DNA of 64,000 nucleotides, taken from NCBI GenBank assembly GCA_016699305.1, contig CP064970.1, forward strand, positions 806,001 to 870,000. Reading direction: 5' to 3'. The DNA comes from Alphaproteobacteria bacterium (GTDB lineage: Bacteria > Pseudomonadota > Alphaproteobacteria > GCA-016699305). Below are positions 25,475 to 34,127 of this stretch, one piece after another. A program made the position numbers and the translations under genes. Under the pieces are notes generated by a model. It was not told the DNA's origin, ran no database searches, and saw only the letters and a program-made list of their open reading frames with translations. Position 1 is the stretch's first letter. Each line of letters starts with the position of its first letter.

Positions 25475-25729
25475 ATGCCAGACAAAGGTCAAAGTGTACA
25501 GGATGTCTTTTTGAACCATATGCGCAAACACAAAGTTCCTCTAACGGTCTTTCTGGCTAATGGCGTGAAATTACAAGGCGTTGTCACATGGTTCGATGCT
25601 TTTTGCGTATTGTTGCGCCGCGACGGCCATTTGCAACTGGTGTACAAGCATGCTATCTCCACGGTTATGCCTGGCCACCCCGTGGACTTATTCGAGACGC
25701 ATGACAATACCGAGAGCATCGACGCCTGA
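25475..25729 (+). CDS. hfq: RNA chaperone Hfq
   Basis: An 84-residue Sm-like protein that forms a hexameric ring and pairs small RNAs with mRNAs. The N-terminus SVQDVFLNHMRKHKVPLTVF, the Sm1 stretch FLANGVKLQGVVTWFDAFCV and the Sm2 motif YKHAIST (here YKHAISTVMP) are intact. ACGGAGGGTG precedes the ATG. The order hfq-hflX is a classic pairing, and here hflX begins inside the end of hfq. Confidence 0.97.
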   Translation: MPDKGQSVQDVFLNHMRKHKVPLTVFLANGVKLQGVVTWFDAFCVLLRRDGHLQLVYKHAISTVMPGHPVDLFETHDNTESIDA

Positions 25730-27101
25730 CATAGATTTGCCCGAGGAATCCTGCACTGGTCACGCATGGATCCTGTGTCCCATGCGCGAAGATGCGTCAG
25801 GGCATCAGCGTTCGGCTCAGGCGCGGATGAACGAGGCGGCGGGTTTGGCCGTGGCGATCCATTTGAATGTCGTAGGCGTCGAGGCGGTGGCTGTGGACAG
25901 GCCGCATCCCGGGACGTTCCTGGGCGCGGGGACCGTCGATCGCCTAAAGGCGGCGGTGGCCGAGGCCAAGGCAGATCTGCTGATCTTCGATCACGCCCTT
26001 TCGCCCGTTCAGCAACGCAATTTGGAACGGGCACTGATGTGCAAGGTGGTGGATCGCACCGGCCTTATTCTGGAGATTTTCGGCGCACGCGCCCGCACGC
26101 GAGAAGGCCAGCTTCAGGTGGAGCTGGCCGCGCTGCTGTACCAAAAATCCCGCCTGGTGCGTTCGTGGACGCATTTGGAACGTCAGCGCGGCGGCTTTGG
26201 ATTTTTGGGCGGCCCTGGCGAATCCCAGCTCGAGATTGACCGTCGTTTGATCGGTCAACGTATCCTGACCATTCAGCGCGAATTGCACGAGGCGCGCCAA
26301 CGCCGCGCCCTCCAGCGTCAGACTCGACGCCGCCGCGCATGGCCTTTGGTGGCTCTGGCCGGTTATACCAATGCCGGAAAATCGACTTTGTTCAATCGCC
26401 TGACCGGCGCGCAGGTGCGGGCCGAGAATCTGCTGTTCGCCACATTGGATCCCACTTTACGCGCCTTCGATTTGCCGGGGGGACACCGCGCCTTGCTATC
26501 CGACACGGTGGGCTTTATCAGCGATCTGCCCACGCAATTGGTCGAGGCCTTTCACGCGACCTTGGAAGAGGTGCAAGACGCCGACATCATCTTGCATGTG
26601 CGCGATATCGCCCATCCCGACAGCGGCCTGCAGCGCCATGATGTTCAGCAGGTCTTGGCGGCGCTGGGCATCGCGGCGGATTCCGATCGGGTGATCGAGG
26701 TGTTGAACAAGGCCGACAATCTGCCCTTGGATGACCATCGCCGCCTGAACCTGGAATGCGACCGCCATAACGCCGTCGCCTCTGCCGCCGCCGATGGCCA
26801 GACGGAGCCTGGGGCCGGGATGGTGGCTGTGTCGGCCTTATCGGGCGAGGGGATGGACCGACTTTATGCCTTGATGACAAACAAGCTGTTTGCCAGCCGA
26901 CATGAACGCATCCTGACCTTGACGGCCGATGGCGGCGCGACTCTGGCTTGGCTGCATCGCCATGGCCAGGTACAAAGCCAGCGTGTGACGAAAACCGGCC
27001 GATTACACGTGCGCGCGGCGCTGGATTCGAGCGATTGGGGCCGTTTCGAAAAATCCTTTCCCGATATCCCTACCCGTGCCGCCCCAGCTAAGGGGCATTG
27101 A
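25701..27101 (+). CDS. hflX: Ribosome-associated GTPase HflX
   Basis: About 466 residues. The N-terminal HflX domain contains PGTFLGAGTVDRLKAAVAEA and the family core QVELAALLYQKSRLVRSWTH then GGFGFLGGPGESQLEIDRR. The GTPase domain has G1 GYTNAGKST, G3 DTVGFISDLP and G4 NKAD. HflX splits stalled or hibernating ribosomes after stress. The ATG at 25701 overlaps hfq by 29 nt and keeps the start of the N-domain; ATG 25782 or 25827 would cut into it. No own promoter is evident, so it is probably read with hfq. Confidence 0.93.
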   Translation: MTIPRASTPDIDLPEESCTGHAWILCPMREDASGHQRSAQARMNEAAGLAVAIHLNVVGVEAVAVDRPHPGTFLGAGTVDRLKAAVAEAKADLLIFDHALSPVQQRNLERALMCKVVDRTGLILEIFGARARTREGQLQVELAALLYQKSRLVRSWTHLERQRGGFGFLGGPGESQLEIDRRLIGQRILTIQRELHEARQRRALQRQTRRRRAWPLVALAGYTNAGKSTLFNRLTGAQVRAENLLFATLDPTLRAFDLPGGHRALLSDTVGFISDLPTQLVEAFHATLEEVQDADIILHVRDIAHPDSGLQRHDVQQVLAALGIAADSDRVIEVLNKADNLPLDDHRRLNLECDRHNAVASAAADGQTEPGAGMVAVSALSGEGMDRLYALMTNKLFASRHERILTLTADGGATLAWLHRHGQVQSQRVTKTGRLHVRAALDSSDWGRFEKSFPDIPTRAAPAKGH

Positions 27102-27197
27102 GAAACAAGAGGTAAGCGGCGCTGTGGGCCGATCCCCGAGTGGTTTCAATCCCTCTTGGCCTGACCTGTCTTTTGGTGCTAACCTTCGCCGCCGTGC

Positions 27198-27271
27198 TGG
27201 GGGATCGTCTAGCGGTAGGACAACGGACTCTGACTCCGTTTACCTAGGTTCGAATCCTAGTCCCCCAGCCA
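27198..27271 (+). tRNA. tRNA-Gln (anticodon CTG)
   Basis: Acceptor TGGGGGA/TCCCCCA, anticodon loop CTCTGAC between CGGA and TCCG, T-arm CTAGG with TTCGAAT, and encoded CCA. It borders the glycan cluster. Confidence 0.97.
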
Positions 27272-27456
27272 AATCTTAGCTTTAGCTGCATTGACCGTGT
27301 TCCCCGTCTCATGGCGAGCGGCAGCGGCAATTTCCTCCAATCTTGACAGACTTACGATCATCTTTTAGCATTCGCTCGGCTTTGGCGACGGATATTTATT
27401 GTCCTGGCGCGGACAGAGGCCTTCTGCGGCTTTCCGCATTCAGTTTTGGTTGAGAG

Positions 27457-28917
27457 ATGACCCGTCCCCAGCAACTACGCAAGAATCTGGACATCGCACT
27501 AGCGGCCAAGACGTCTCTGTTGCAGGCAGCGGCCTTGCGACAAGGACAACCTGGCCTCCCGCCATGCCCCCCGGGACATATCTGCCGCCCTAATAAGAAG
27601 CCACGACCAGGGTGGCAAACAGCCCTGCTTGGTTGGTTGTATATCAAATATAAGAGCGTCAGGTCGCTGAGCGGCAAGGTATGGCGCAAAGGCCAGAGTT
27701 TTTTGCGCCGCGTACGCAATCGGATGATGCGGACCTTCGCGGTCGCCTTATTGAGACGCGTTATCCGGAAACTGCGCGCCGTCTGGTGCCAGATAACCAT
27801 TAACAAACAATATCTGTTTCTAGCTGGCCAACTGGCCGCTCATACCGATGAAATGCGGCGAGAGATTTATGAGCTAAAGAAGGCTCTGTGGGAAAATGCC
27901 GATATTTCCTTCACCCAGTTGGAAATCGCCATCCAAACGAAGGACAATACTCCGTCCGCTGAACCGATGCAGGGCCAGAACACCTCGTCCGCGCTGCCTC
28001 GCCCTCCCAATCTTCCCATACCCCCGTCCGTCACGTCAGTTGAGGGGGAAGAGATCGACCGCGATCAACAGCTGATCTGGCATTTAAGCCAGTTGGACAA
28101 GCTGGGCTATAGGCCGGGGAACCGAGTTGCGGTGAATTGCGGACCGGATCAGATATTGGTGCGCACGCAGGTTGGCTATGTCTTCTGCTCGGCGCATGAT
28201 CCGGTGGTGCTATGTGCCCTGGCCGAGACAGGAGAGCTGGAACACGGCACCCGTCTGGCAATTCAACGAATACTGCAACCGGGTGAAACCTTCATTGATG
28301 TCGGTGCCCATCTGGGACTGCACACCATAGCAGCAGCGAGAGTCTTAAAAGACCATGGCCGCGTCATCGCATTCGAACCTTTTCCGCTGACATGTTCCCT
28401 GCTGCGTAAATCAGTCGAGTTGAACAATCTGTCCTCGCTGGTGGAAATCCACAATGCAGCAGTGTCGAATCGGGCGGAATCACGTCCGCTGTTTCTTGGC
28501 TCCATCAGCGGTCACCATTCCCTGTTCCCGTTGCCGGATGAGGAAAAGGCCGGTGTGGCACCGGTGGAGGTGCCGACCATGCGCCTGGATCAAGTCATCG
28601 AACCGGGCCAGAAAGCCGACATGATCAAGATCGATGCAGAGGGCGCAGAGCTGGATGTTTTGGAAGGTGCGCGAACGCTGATCGAGGCCAATCCGGAAAT
28701 CGTGCTGGTGGTGGAATTTGGCCCCTCGCATTTGCGGCGCGTTGGTCACATGCCATCGGATTGGCTTGCCCGTTTCGCCGATCTGGGGCTGATCTATCGC
28801 GTTATTAACGAGCAGACAGGCAACCTGGAATCTTGGCCCTATCACAAACTTCTGGACGTGTATTCCGTCAATCTCCTCTTTGCACGGCCGGACGCTTCGG
28901 TCTGGCAGAGGAGCTGA
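27457..28917 (+). CDS. FkbM-family methyltransferase with long N-terminal extension
   Basis: 486 residues. The C-terminal two thirds is an FkbM-type SAM-dependent O-methyltransferase: GETFIDVGAHLGLHTIAAA (SAM loop), GRVIAFEPFPLTCSLLRKSV, then MRLDQVI and MIKIDAEGAELDVLEGART. The first 200 or so residues are basic and helical, with ELKKALWENADISF, and match nothing I know. They may bind membrane or a partner. FkbM enzymes methylate sugar hydroxyls in glycans. This is the first gene of a same-strand cluster with an acyltransferase, an aminotransferase and glycosyltransferases. GAGAG precedes ATG 27457. Confidence 0.88.
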   Translation: MTRPQQLRKNLDIALAAKTSLLQAAALRQGQPGLPPCPPGHICRPNKKPRPGWQTALLGWLYIKYKSVRSLSGKVWRKGQSFLRRVRNRMMRTFAVALLRRVIRKLRAVWCQITINKQYLFLAGQLAAHTDEMRREIYELKKALWENADISFTQLEIAIQTKDNTPSAEPMQGQNTSSALPRPPNLPIPPSVTSVEGEEIDRDQQLIWHLSQLDKLGYRPGNRVAVNCGPDQILVRTQVGYVFCSAHDPVVLCALAETGELEHGTRLAIQRILQPGETFIDVGAHLGLHTIAAARVLKDHGRVIAFEPFPLTCSLLRKSVELNNLSSLVEIHNAAVSNRAESRPLFLGSISGHHSLFPLPDEEKAGVAPVEVPTMRLDQVIEPGQKADMIKIDAEGAELDVLEGARTLIEANPEIVLVVEFGPSHLRRVGHMPSDWLARFADLGLIYRVINEQTGNLESWPYHKLLDVYSVNLLFARPDASVWQRS

Positions 28918-28923
28918 CATCTT

Positions 28924-29574
28924 ATGTCCGAAGATGTGATCCTGATCGGCGCCGGAGGGCACGCCAAGGTAGTGATCGAGTTATTTCAGGCCATGGGTCG
29001 TCGCGTGGCCTTTTGCGTCGGCGGAGCTGCAGATATTGCCGATCACTGTCTAGACGTACCGGTTTTGGCGGGGGACGAACATCTGGCCCGGCTTTTTGCC
29101 AAGGGGTATCGACACGCATTCGTTGCCATCGGTTCCAATGTCATGCGTCGCCGTATGGCTGATGAGGCGCGAAAAATTGGCTTTATCCTCGTCAGCGCCG
29201 TAAGCCCGAGGGCCGTTCTGTCACCTTCCTGCCGCTTGGGTACAGGGGTGGCGGTGATGGCAGGCGTGGTCGTCAATGCCGAGTCGGTGATTGAGGACCT
29301 TGTCATTCTTAATACCGGTGCCAGCGTGGATCATGACTGCCGCATCGGAGTTACAGCCCATATAGCCCCGCAATGCGCCCTCGCCGGGAATGTCCAGGTG
29401 GGAGAGTCGACCTTCCTTGGAGTGGGTTGTAAAGTTATCCCCGGTGTGCGCATTGGGGCGGGAACAGTGATCGGTGCCGGCTCTGTGGTGATCCGCGACA
29501 TACCCGATGGCGTCACGGCCATGGGTGTCCCTGCGCGCGTGGCCAATGGCGCGACAGACAAGAAAGGACCTTAA
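28924..29574 (+). CDS. NeuD/PglD-like sugar O/N-acyltransferase
   Basis: A 216-residue enzyme with a Rossmann-like N-domain (VILIGAGGHAKVVIELFQAM) and a left-handed beta-helix of hexapeptide repeats from about residue 95 (VNAESVIEDLVILNTGASVD, then HDCRIGVTAHIAPQCALAGN). The His pair in the helix (VDHDC, TAHIAP) is the catalytic region in PglD. It ends VIRDIPDGVTAMGVPARV, as usual. Such enzymes acylate the amino group of UDP-linked amino sugars. It lies immediately before a DegT aminotransferase that could make that amino group, so the pair probably makes an N-acylated sugar. Confidence 0.9.
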   Translation: MSEDVILIGAGGHAKVVIELFQAMGRRVAFCVGGAADIADHCLDVPVLAGDEHLARLFAKGYRHAFVAIGSNVMRRRMADEARKIGFILVSAVSPRAVLSPSCRLGTGVAVMAGVVVNAESVIEDLVILNTGASVDHDCRIGVTAHIAPQCALAGNVQVGESTFLGVGCKVIPGVRIGAGTVIGAGSVVIRDIPDGVTAMGVPARVANGATDKKGP

Positions 29575-29577
29575 AGG

Positions 29578-30705
29578 ATGGAGAGAATTTTCGTTGCCGA
29601 GCCAAAGCTGGCCGGACGGGAACGCGAATATGTGCTGGACTGTTTGGATAGCACCTGGATTTCCTCGAACGGCAAATACATCACCGCGTTTGAACAGGCA
29701 TTTGCCGCGTTCTGCGGCGCAAAGCACGCCATCGCCACCAATAACGGCACTACCGCCTTGCATGTGGCCCTGGTGGCGCTGGGCTTGAAGCCGGGCGACG
29801 AAGTGCTGGTGCCAACGGTCACTTACATTGCCACCGCCAACGCGGTGCGCTATTGCGGGGCGACGCCTATTCTGGTGGATGTCTGCCCCGACACGATGAA
29901 TATCGATCCCACCCAAATCGAAGCCAAGCTGACGCCCAATACTCGCGGCATTCTGCCTGTCCACCTTTATGGCCATCCGGCCGAGATGGAGGCGATCAAC
30001 GACATCGCAAGGCAGCACGGCCTGTGGGTGGTCGAGGACGCGGCCGAGGCCCACGGCGCGACCTATCATGGACGTAAGGTCGGTACGCTGGCCACCTGCG
30101 CCACCTTCAGCTTCTTTGGCAACAAGCTGATCACGACCGGCGAAGGCGGCATGGTCACCACAGATGATGACGAGCTGGCCGCGCGCATCCGCCTGTTGCG
30201 TGGCCAGGGCATGGATTCGCAGCGTCGTTACTGGTTCCCGGTGGTCGGCTACAATTACCGCATGACCAATATCGAGGCCGCTCTGGGCCTGGCTCAGCTG
30301 GAGCAGATCGAGACCGTTCTATCCGAACGCCGACAACTGGCGGCCTGGTACACGGAAGCATTGGCACCGCTGGAAGACATGATCGTTCTGCCGCAACAGC
30401 GGGCGGAATGCGAGCATGTCTATTGGATGTATACCGTCTATCTGCGTCGGGGCGGTGAGACCGAGCGCGATGCCATCATGAGGGCACTGGACGCGGCGGG
30501 CATCGAAACGCGGCCCGTCTTCTATCCCATGCATGTGATGCCGCCATATCTAGACTCCACCCCCTATCCGGTGGCCGATCTGTGGGCCGGTCGCGGCATC
30601 AACCTGCCATCCCACCGCAATCTGACCCAGGCTCATATCGTCCGCATCGCCGCCGCTGTTGCGGATGCGCTGGCGATGTGCGGGGAGGCTTTGAAAGTCG
30701 TATGA
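29578..30705 (+). CDS. DegT/DnrJ/EryC1/StrS sugar aminotransferase
   Basis: A 375-residue PLP enzyme that aminates a keto-sugar nucleotide. The family motifs are NNGTTALHVALVALGLKPGD, EVLVPTVTYIATANAV, VVEDAAEAHGATYHG, and the cofactor Lys183 in FSFFGNKLITTGEGG. The close match to perosamine-synthase type (4-amino sugars) is suggested by FPVVGYNYRMTNIEAALG. It overlaps the next gene by ATGA. Together with the NeuD-like gene it implies a 4-acylamino-deoxy sugar in the glycan. Confidence 0.93.
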   Translation: MERIFVAEPKLAGREREYVLDCLDSTWISSNGKYITAFEQAFAAFCGAKHAIATNNGTTALHVALVALGLKPGDEVLVPTVTYIATANAVRYCGATPILVDVCPDTMNIDPTQIEAKLTPNTRGILPVHLYGHPAEMEAINDIARQHGLWVVEDAAEAHGATYHGRKVGTLATCATFSFFGNKLITTGEGGMVTTDDDELAARIRLLRGQGMDSQRRYWFPVVGYNYRMTNIEAALGLAQLEQIETVLSERRQLAAWYTEALAPLEDMIVLPQQRAECEHVYWMYTVYLRRGGETERDAIMRALDAAGIETRPVFYPMHVMPPYLDSTPYPVADLWAGRGINLPSHRNLTQAHIVRIAAAVADALAMCGEALKVV

Positions 30706-31733
30706 AAATTGCTTTGGTTTCCTCTTTCGTGCCGTTCATCTTCGGCGGTGCGCGCAACATCGTCGAATGGCTAGAGGAACATCTTCGCGCCGCCGGACAC
30801 ACGGTGGAGAGGATATATCTGCCGCAGGTCGACGCGCCCGATGTGCTTTTTCCTCAGATGGCTGCCTATCGTTGGATCGATTTGTCGTCCGCCGATCGGG
30901 TGATCTGTTTCCGTCCGCCAGCGCATATGATTCGACATCCACATAAAATTCTTTGGTTCATCCACCATATCCGTCTTTTTTACGATCTGTGGGACACACC
31001 CTATCGTGACTTTCCCGAGGATTCCAAGCATCTGGGCCTGCGCGAGGCGCTGTGGGCCGCAGACACGGCGGCGCTGATGGAGGCCAGGAAAATATTCACC
31101 AATTCAAAAGTGGTCAGTGACCGCCTAACCCATTTCAACCAGGTCAAAAGCGAAATTCTTTATCCCCCCATCCTGAATCCTGAGCGGTTTACCTGCAAAG
31201 AGTTCAATGACGAGGTGGTCTATGTGTCCCGCTTTGAGCATCACAAGCGTCAACATTTGCTGGTCGAGGCAATGGAGCACACCAAGACGGCTGTAAAAAT
31301 ACGCCTATGCGGCACGGGATCTAAGCCTTATATCGAGGAAATGCGCCAGACCATCAACCGCTCCAAACTGCACGATAAGGTGATTCTGGAAGATCGTTGG
31401 ATCAGCGAAGAAGAAAAAGTGAATATCCTTGCCAACAGTCTGGCCACCGCCTATTTGCCGCTGGACGAGGATTCCTATGGCTATCCCAGCCTAGAATCCA
31501 GTCATTCAGCCAAGGCAATCCTAACTGTCACGGATTCGGGCGGCGTGATAGAGCTGGTCAAGGATGGCGTCAACGGCCTGATCACCGAACCCACGCCCCA
31601 AGCGATTGCCGAAGCGCTGGACAGATTCTATCTCGACCGAGCCGCCACACGCCGCATGGGCAAGGCAGCGGAAGAACGGCTAGGGGAGATGAACATCTCC
31701 TGGCCGCATGTGCTGGAAAGGCTGATGGGATGA
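30702..31733 (+). CDS. Glycosyltransferase family 4, first of three in the cluster
   Basis: 343 residues, GT-B fold. MKIALVSSFVPFIFGGARNI is the acceptor-domain start with the GGAR Gly-rich loop; a Rossmann donor domain begins at VVYVSRFEHHKRQHLLVEAM and includes DEDSYGYPSLESSHSAKAIL, the EX7E region, and VIELVKDGVNGLITEP. ATG 30702 overlaps the aminotransferase stop, and the end overlaps the next ATG, so the cluster is translated in step. It is a paralogue of the next gene (both share HMIRHPHKILWFIHH-like and RHPHKTLWLLHQ-like stretches). Its sugar is unknown. Confidence 0.87.
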   Translation: MKIALVSSFVPFIFGGARNIVEWLEEHLRAAGHTVERIYLPQVDAPDVLFPQMAAYRWIDLSSADRVICFRPPAHMIRHPHKILWFIHHIRLFYDLWDTPYRDFPEDSKHLGLREALWAADTAALMEARKIFTNSKVVSDRLTHFNQVKSEILYPPILNPERFTCKEFNDEVVYVSRFEHHKRQHLLVEAMEHTKTAVKIRLCGTGSKPYIEEMRQTINRSKLHDKVILEDRWISEEEKVNILANSLATAYLPLDEDSYGYPSLESSHSAKAILTVTDSGGVIELVKDGVNGLITEPTPQAIAEALDRFYLDRAATRRMGKAAEERLGEMNISWPHVLERLMG

Positions 31734-32770
31734 AGGTTCTGGTTGTTAACAATATGGCGCCCTTCGTGTGGGGCGGGGCGGAGGAACTGGCCCTCCATCT
31801 TCAGAAAAATCTGATCGCCGCTGGCCATCAGTCCGAGGTTCTGCGCCTGCCGTTCCAATGGGCACCGGCTACGCGTATCCCGTCGCAAATGTTGATGGCG
31901 CGGGCGTTCGAGATATGGAACGTCGATCGGGTCATCGCCTTAAAGTTTCCTGCCTACCTGGTGCGCCACCCGCACAAAACCCTATGGCTGCTGCACCAAT
32001 ACCGTCAGGCCTACGACCTGTACGATGCCGGCCAAAGCAACCTGCCGCCGGGGCAAGAGGGGGAAGATATCCGCTCCCTGATCCGCAATGCCGATAACGA
32101 GGCCGTCAGCGAATCCCGTCAGGTTTTTACTTTGTCGGAAAATACGCGCAAACGCCTGAACCATTATAACGGCCTGGATGCCCAAGTGCTGCCGCAGCCC
32201 TTGAACGATCCGGAGATTTTCTGCGGAGGCAAGGCGGAAGGTTATATCTTTGCCGGTGGCCGTATCAACGGCATGAAGCGTCAGCATCTGCTGTTAGAAG
32301 CATTGGCCCAGACTTCTTCTAACATCCGCCTTGTTATCGCAGGCCCTGCGGACTCGCCAGCGGATGTAGAGCGTCTGGCCCGGCTAGCCGAAACCTTCGG
32401 GCTGAATGATGATCGCTTGCGCATCGACGCCCGTTTCCTGCCGCGCGCCGAGATCGCCGCCTTGGTCAATGGCGCGTCTGCCTGCGCCTGTCTGCCATAT
32501 GACGAAGACTGTCTTAGCTATGTGGCAATGGAAGCAGCTTGCGCAGGCAAGCCCATTATTAGCACAACCGATTCCGGCGGCGTGCTGGGCCTGGCCCGAC
32601 ACCAGGAAACCGGCTGGGTGGTGGCCCCACAACCCCAGACTCTGGCCGAGGCAATGACGCAGGTCATAGCGCAGCCAGCCCGAGCCCGTGATCTGGGAGC
32701 AAGTGCCAAGACGCTGTGGAACAGCCTGGGAATCACCTGGCCCCGAACCATCGAAAGTCTGCTGCAATGA
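31730..32770 (+). CDS. Glycosyltransferase family 4, second of three in the cluster
   Basis: 346 residues. MKVLVVNNMAPFVWGGAEEL gives the GGAEE loop of GT4 acceptors. The donor domain has YIFAGGRINGMKRQHLLLEA and the EX7E region around DEDCLSYVAMEAACAGKPII, ending GWVVAPQPQTLAEAM. A shared stretch (VRHPHKTLWLLHQYRQAYDL) with the gene before shows that the pair arose by duplication. ATGA overlaps at both ends tie it to its neighbours. It should transfer one sugar of the surface glycan at the cytoplasmic face. Confidence 0.87.
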   Translation: MKVLVVNNMAPFVWGGAEELALHLQKNLIAAGHQSEVLRLPFQWAPATRIPSQMLMARAFEIWNVDRVIALKFPAYLVRHPHKTLWLLHQYRQAYDLYDAGQSNLPPGQEGEDIRSLIRNADNEAVSESRQVFTLSENTRKRLNHYNGLDAQVLPQPLNDPEIFCGGKAEGYIFAGGRINGMKRQHLLLEALAQTSSNIRLVIAGPADSPADVERLARLAETFGLNDDRLRIDARFLPRAEIAALVNGASACACLPYDEDCLSYVAMEAACAGKPIISTTDSGGVLGLARHQETGWVVAPQPQTLAEAMTQVIAQPARARDLGASAKTLWNSLGITWPRTIESLLQ

Positions 32771-34065
32771 AACTGCTGATCTTCACGCCAGCCTGCAACA
32801 CCTCTGCTATCGGTCGCATGGTCAGAATCATCGTCAACGTCCTAAAGGAGCAGGGACACACCATCGGCATCGTGCGCTCAGAAGATTTGTCCTTGCTGGA
32901 TTCATCGATGCACGATTACGGCTGTGAGGTGATGCGCTGGGACGAACTGGAAAAAGTCGACGCGGCAACACGGGCGGCGGATATGATCGTCTATCAGATC
33001 GGCGACAACTATCATTACCATCGCGGCTGTCTGGAGTGGATGCCGCTGGTTCCGGGCATCGTATGCTTGCATGATTTCTTCCTGGGCAACCTATTCTGGG
33101 CCTGGGCCGATGGCCGATGCAAGATCGCCGAGGAAATCTTGAAATCCCTGTACGGCCCCAATATCGCCGCTGCTTACTTCAGATTTGGATCGCCGACAGA
33201 ATTCGTAGAAAGCACGCGCCAGACCGCGCCGATGACCGAATGGATCGCCGCCCAAGCCACTGGCGTCATCACTCACTCGGGCTGGGATGCGCAACGCGTA
33301 TTGGAATCCTGTCCCGGCCCGGTGGAAGTGGTTCCCCTGCCCTATCGGGGTTCGCACGATGCTATCGGCGGCCAGACTCACCCCACGCCGCGTTTCGCGG
33401 AATTCCAGGTACTGACCTTTGGCCATATCAACCCCAATAAGAGGGCTGAAAGCGTCATCCGCGCATTGGGTATCAGCCAGTCGCTGCGGCACAAAAGCTC
33501 GTACCATCTTGTCGGCGTCATCGCGCCGGACGTGTCAGCCCGCCTGCGCGGTTTGGCGGCCAGCTTGAAAGTGCCGTTGAGAATCTCCGGAGAGGTGAAC
33601 GAAGCGACATTGATGCAGGCCATCGACGAGGCGGACGTGGTGTGCTGTCTGCGTCTACCGGCGCTGGAGGCCGCTTCAGCCTCCACCATCGAAGCGATGC
33701 TCTATGCCAAACCGGTGGTGGTGATGGATGTCGGTTTTTATCAAAGCCTGCCTGACGATTGCGTAAAAAAGATCAACCCCAAATCGGAAGTGCTGGAACT
33801 TCAGCGCACATTGGAAGTGCTGTACGAATCACCTCAAGAACGGCGGGCTATGGGGCGTAGGGCCGCACAATGGGCGGCGGCGACCTTCGATCCCGTCTCT
33901 TATGCCGACCGGCTGGTGGCGATGGGACAAGAAACGGCACGACTTAACCCGGCATTACAGGCGACTCGCGGCTTTACCAGCACTCTGGCCCGCTGGGGGG
34001 CCCCCGATCATTTCCCACTGGACGACACGCTGGATCCCCTGAAAATCTTTGAATTGCGGATTTAA
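32767..34065 (+). CDS. Glycosyltransferase (GT-B), third of three in the cluster
   Basis: 432 residues from ATG 32767, overlapping the previous stop. The N-domain starts MKLLIFTPACNTSAIGRMVR and contains VYQIGDNYHYHRGCLEWMPL, a GxNxxHH-like stretch often seen in GT4 enzymes of O-antigen clusters. The donor domain begins VLTFGHINPNKRAESVIRAL and shows LEAASASTIEAMLYAKPVVV, with Glu residues in the usual EX7E spacing. A C-terminal tail after position 400 is extra. Sugar unknown. Confidence 0.83.
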   Translation: MKLLIFTPACNTSAIGRMVRIIVNVLKEQGHTIGIVRSEDLSLLDSSMHDYGCEVMRWDELEKVDAATRAADMIVYQIGDNYHYHRGCLEWMPLVPGIVCLHDFFLGNLFWAWADGRCKIAEEILKSLYGPNIAAAYFRFGSPTEFVESTRQTAPMTEWIAAQATGVITHSGWDAQRVLESCPGPVEVVPLPYRGSHDAIGGQTHPTPRFAEFQVLTFGHINPNKRAESVIRALGISQSLRHKSSYHLVGVIAPDVSARLRGLAASLKVPLRISGEVNEATLMQAIDEADVVCCLRLPALEAASASTIEAMLYAKPVVVMDVGFYQSLPDDCVKKINPKSEVLELQRTLEVLYESPQERRAMGRRAAQWAAATFDPVSYADRLVAMGQETARLNPALQATRGFTSTLARWGAPDHFPLDDTLDPLKIFELRI

Positions 34066-34127
34066 GTCTTCCGCAACCTAATGGCTACCACTCCTTAGGT
34101 CCCACACTTCCTAGAAAGCCGTCACAC

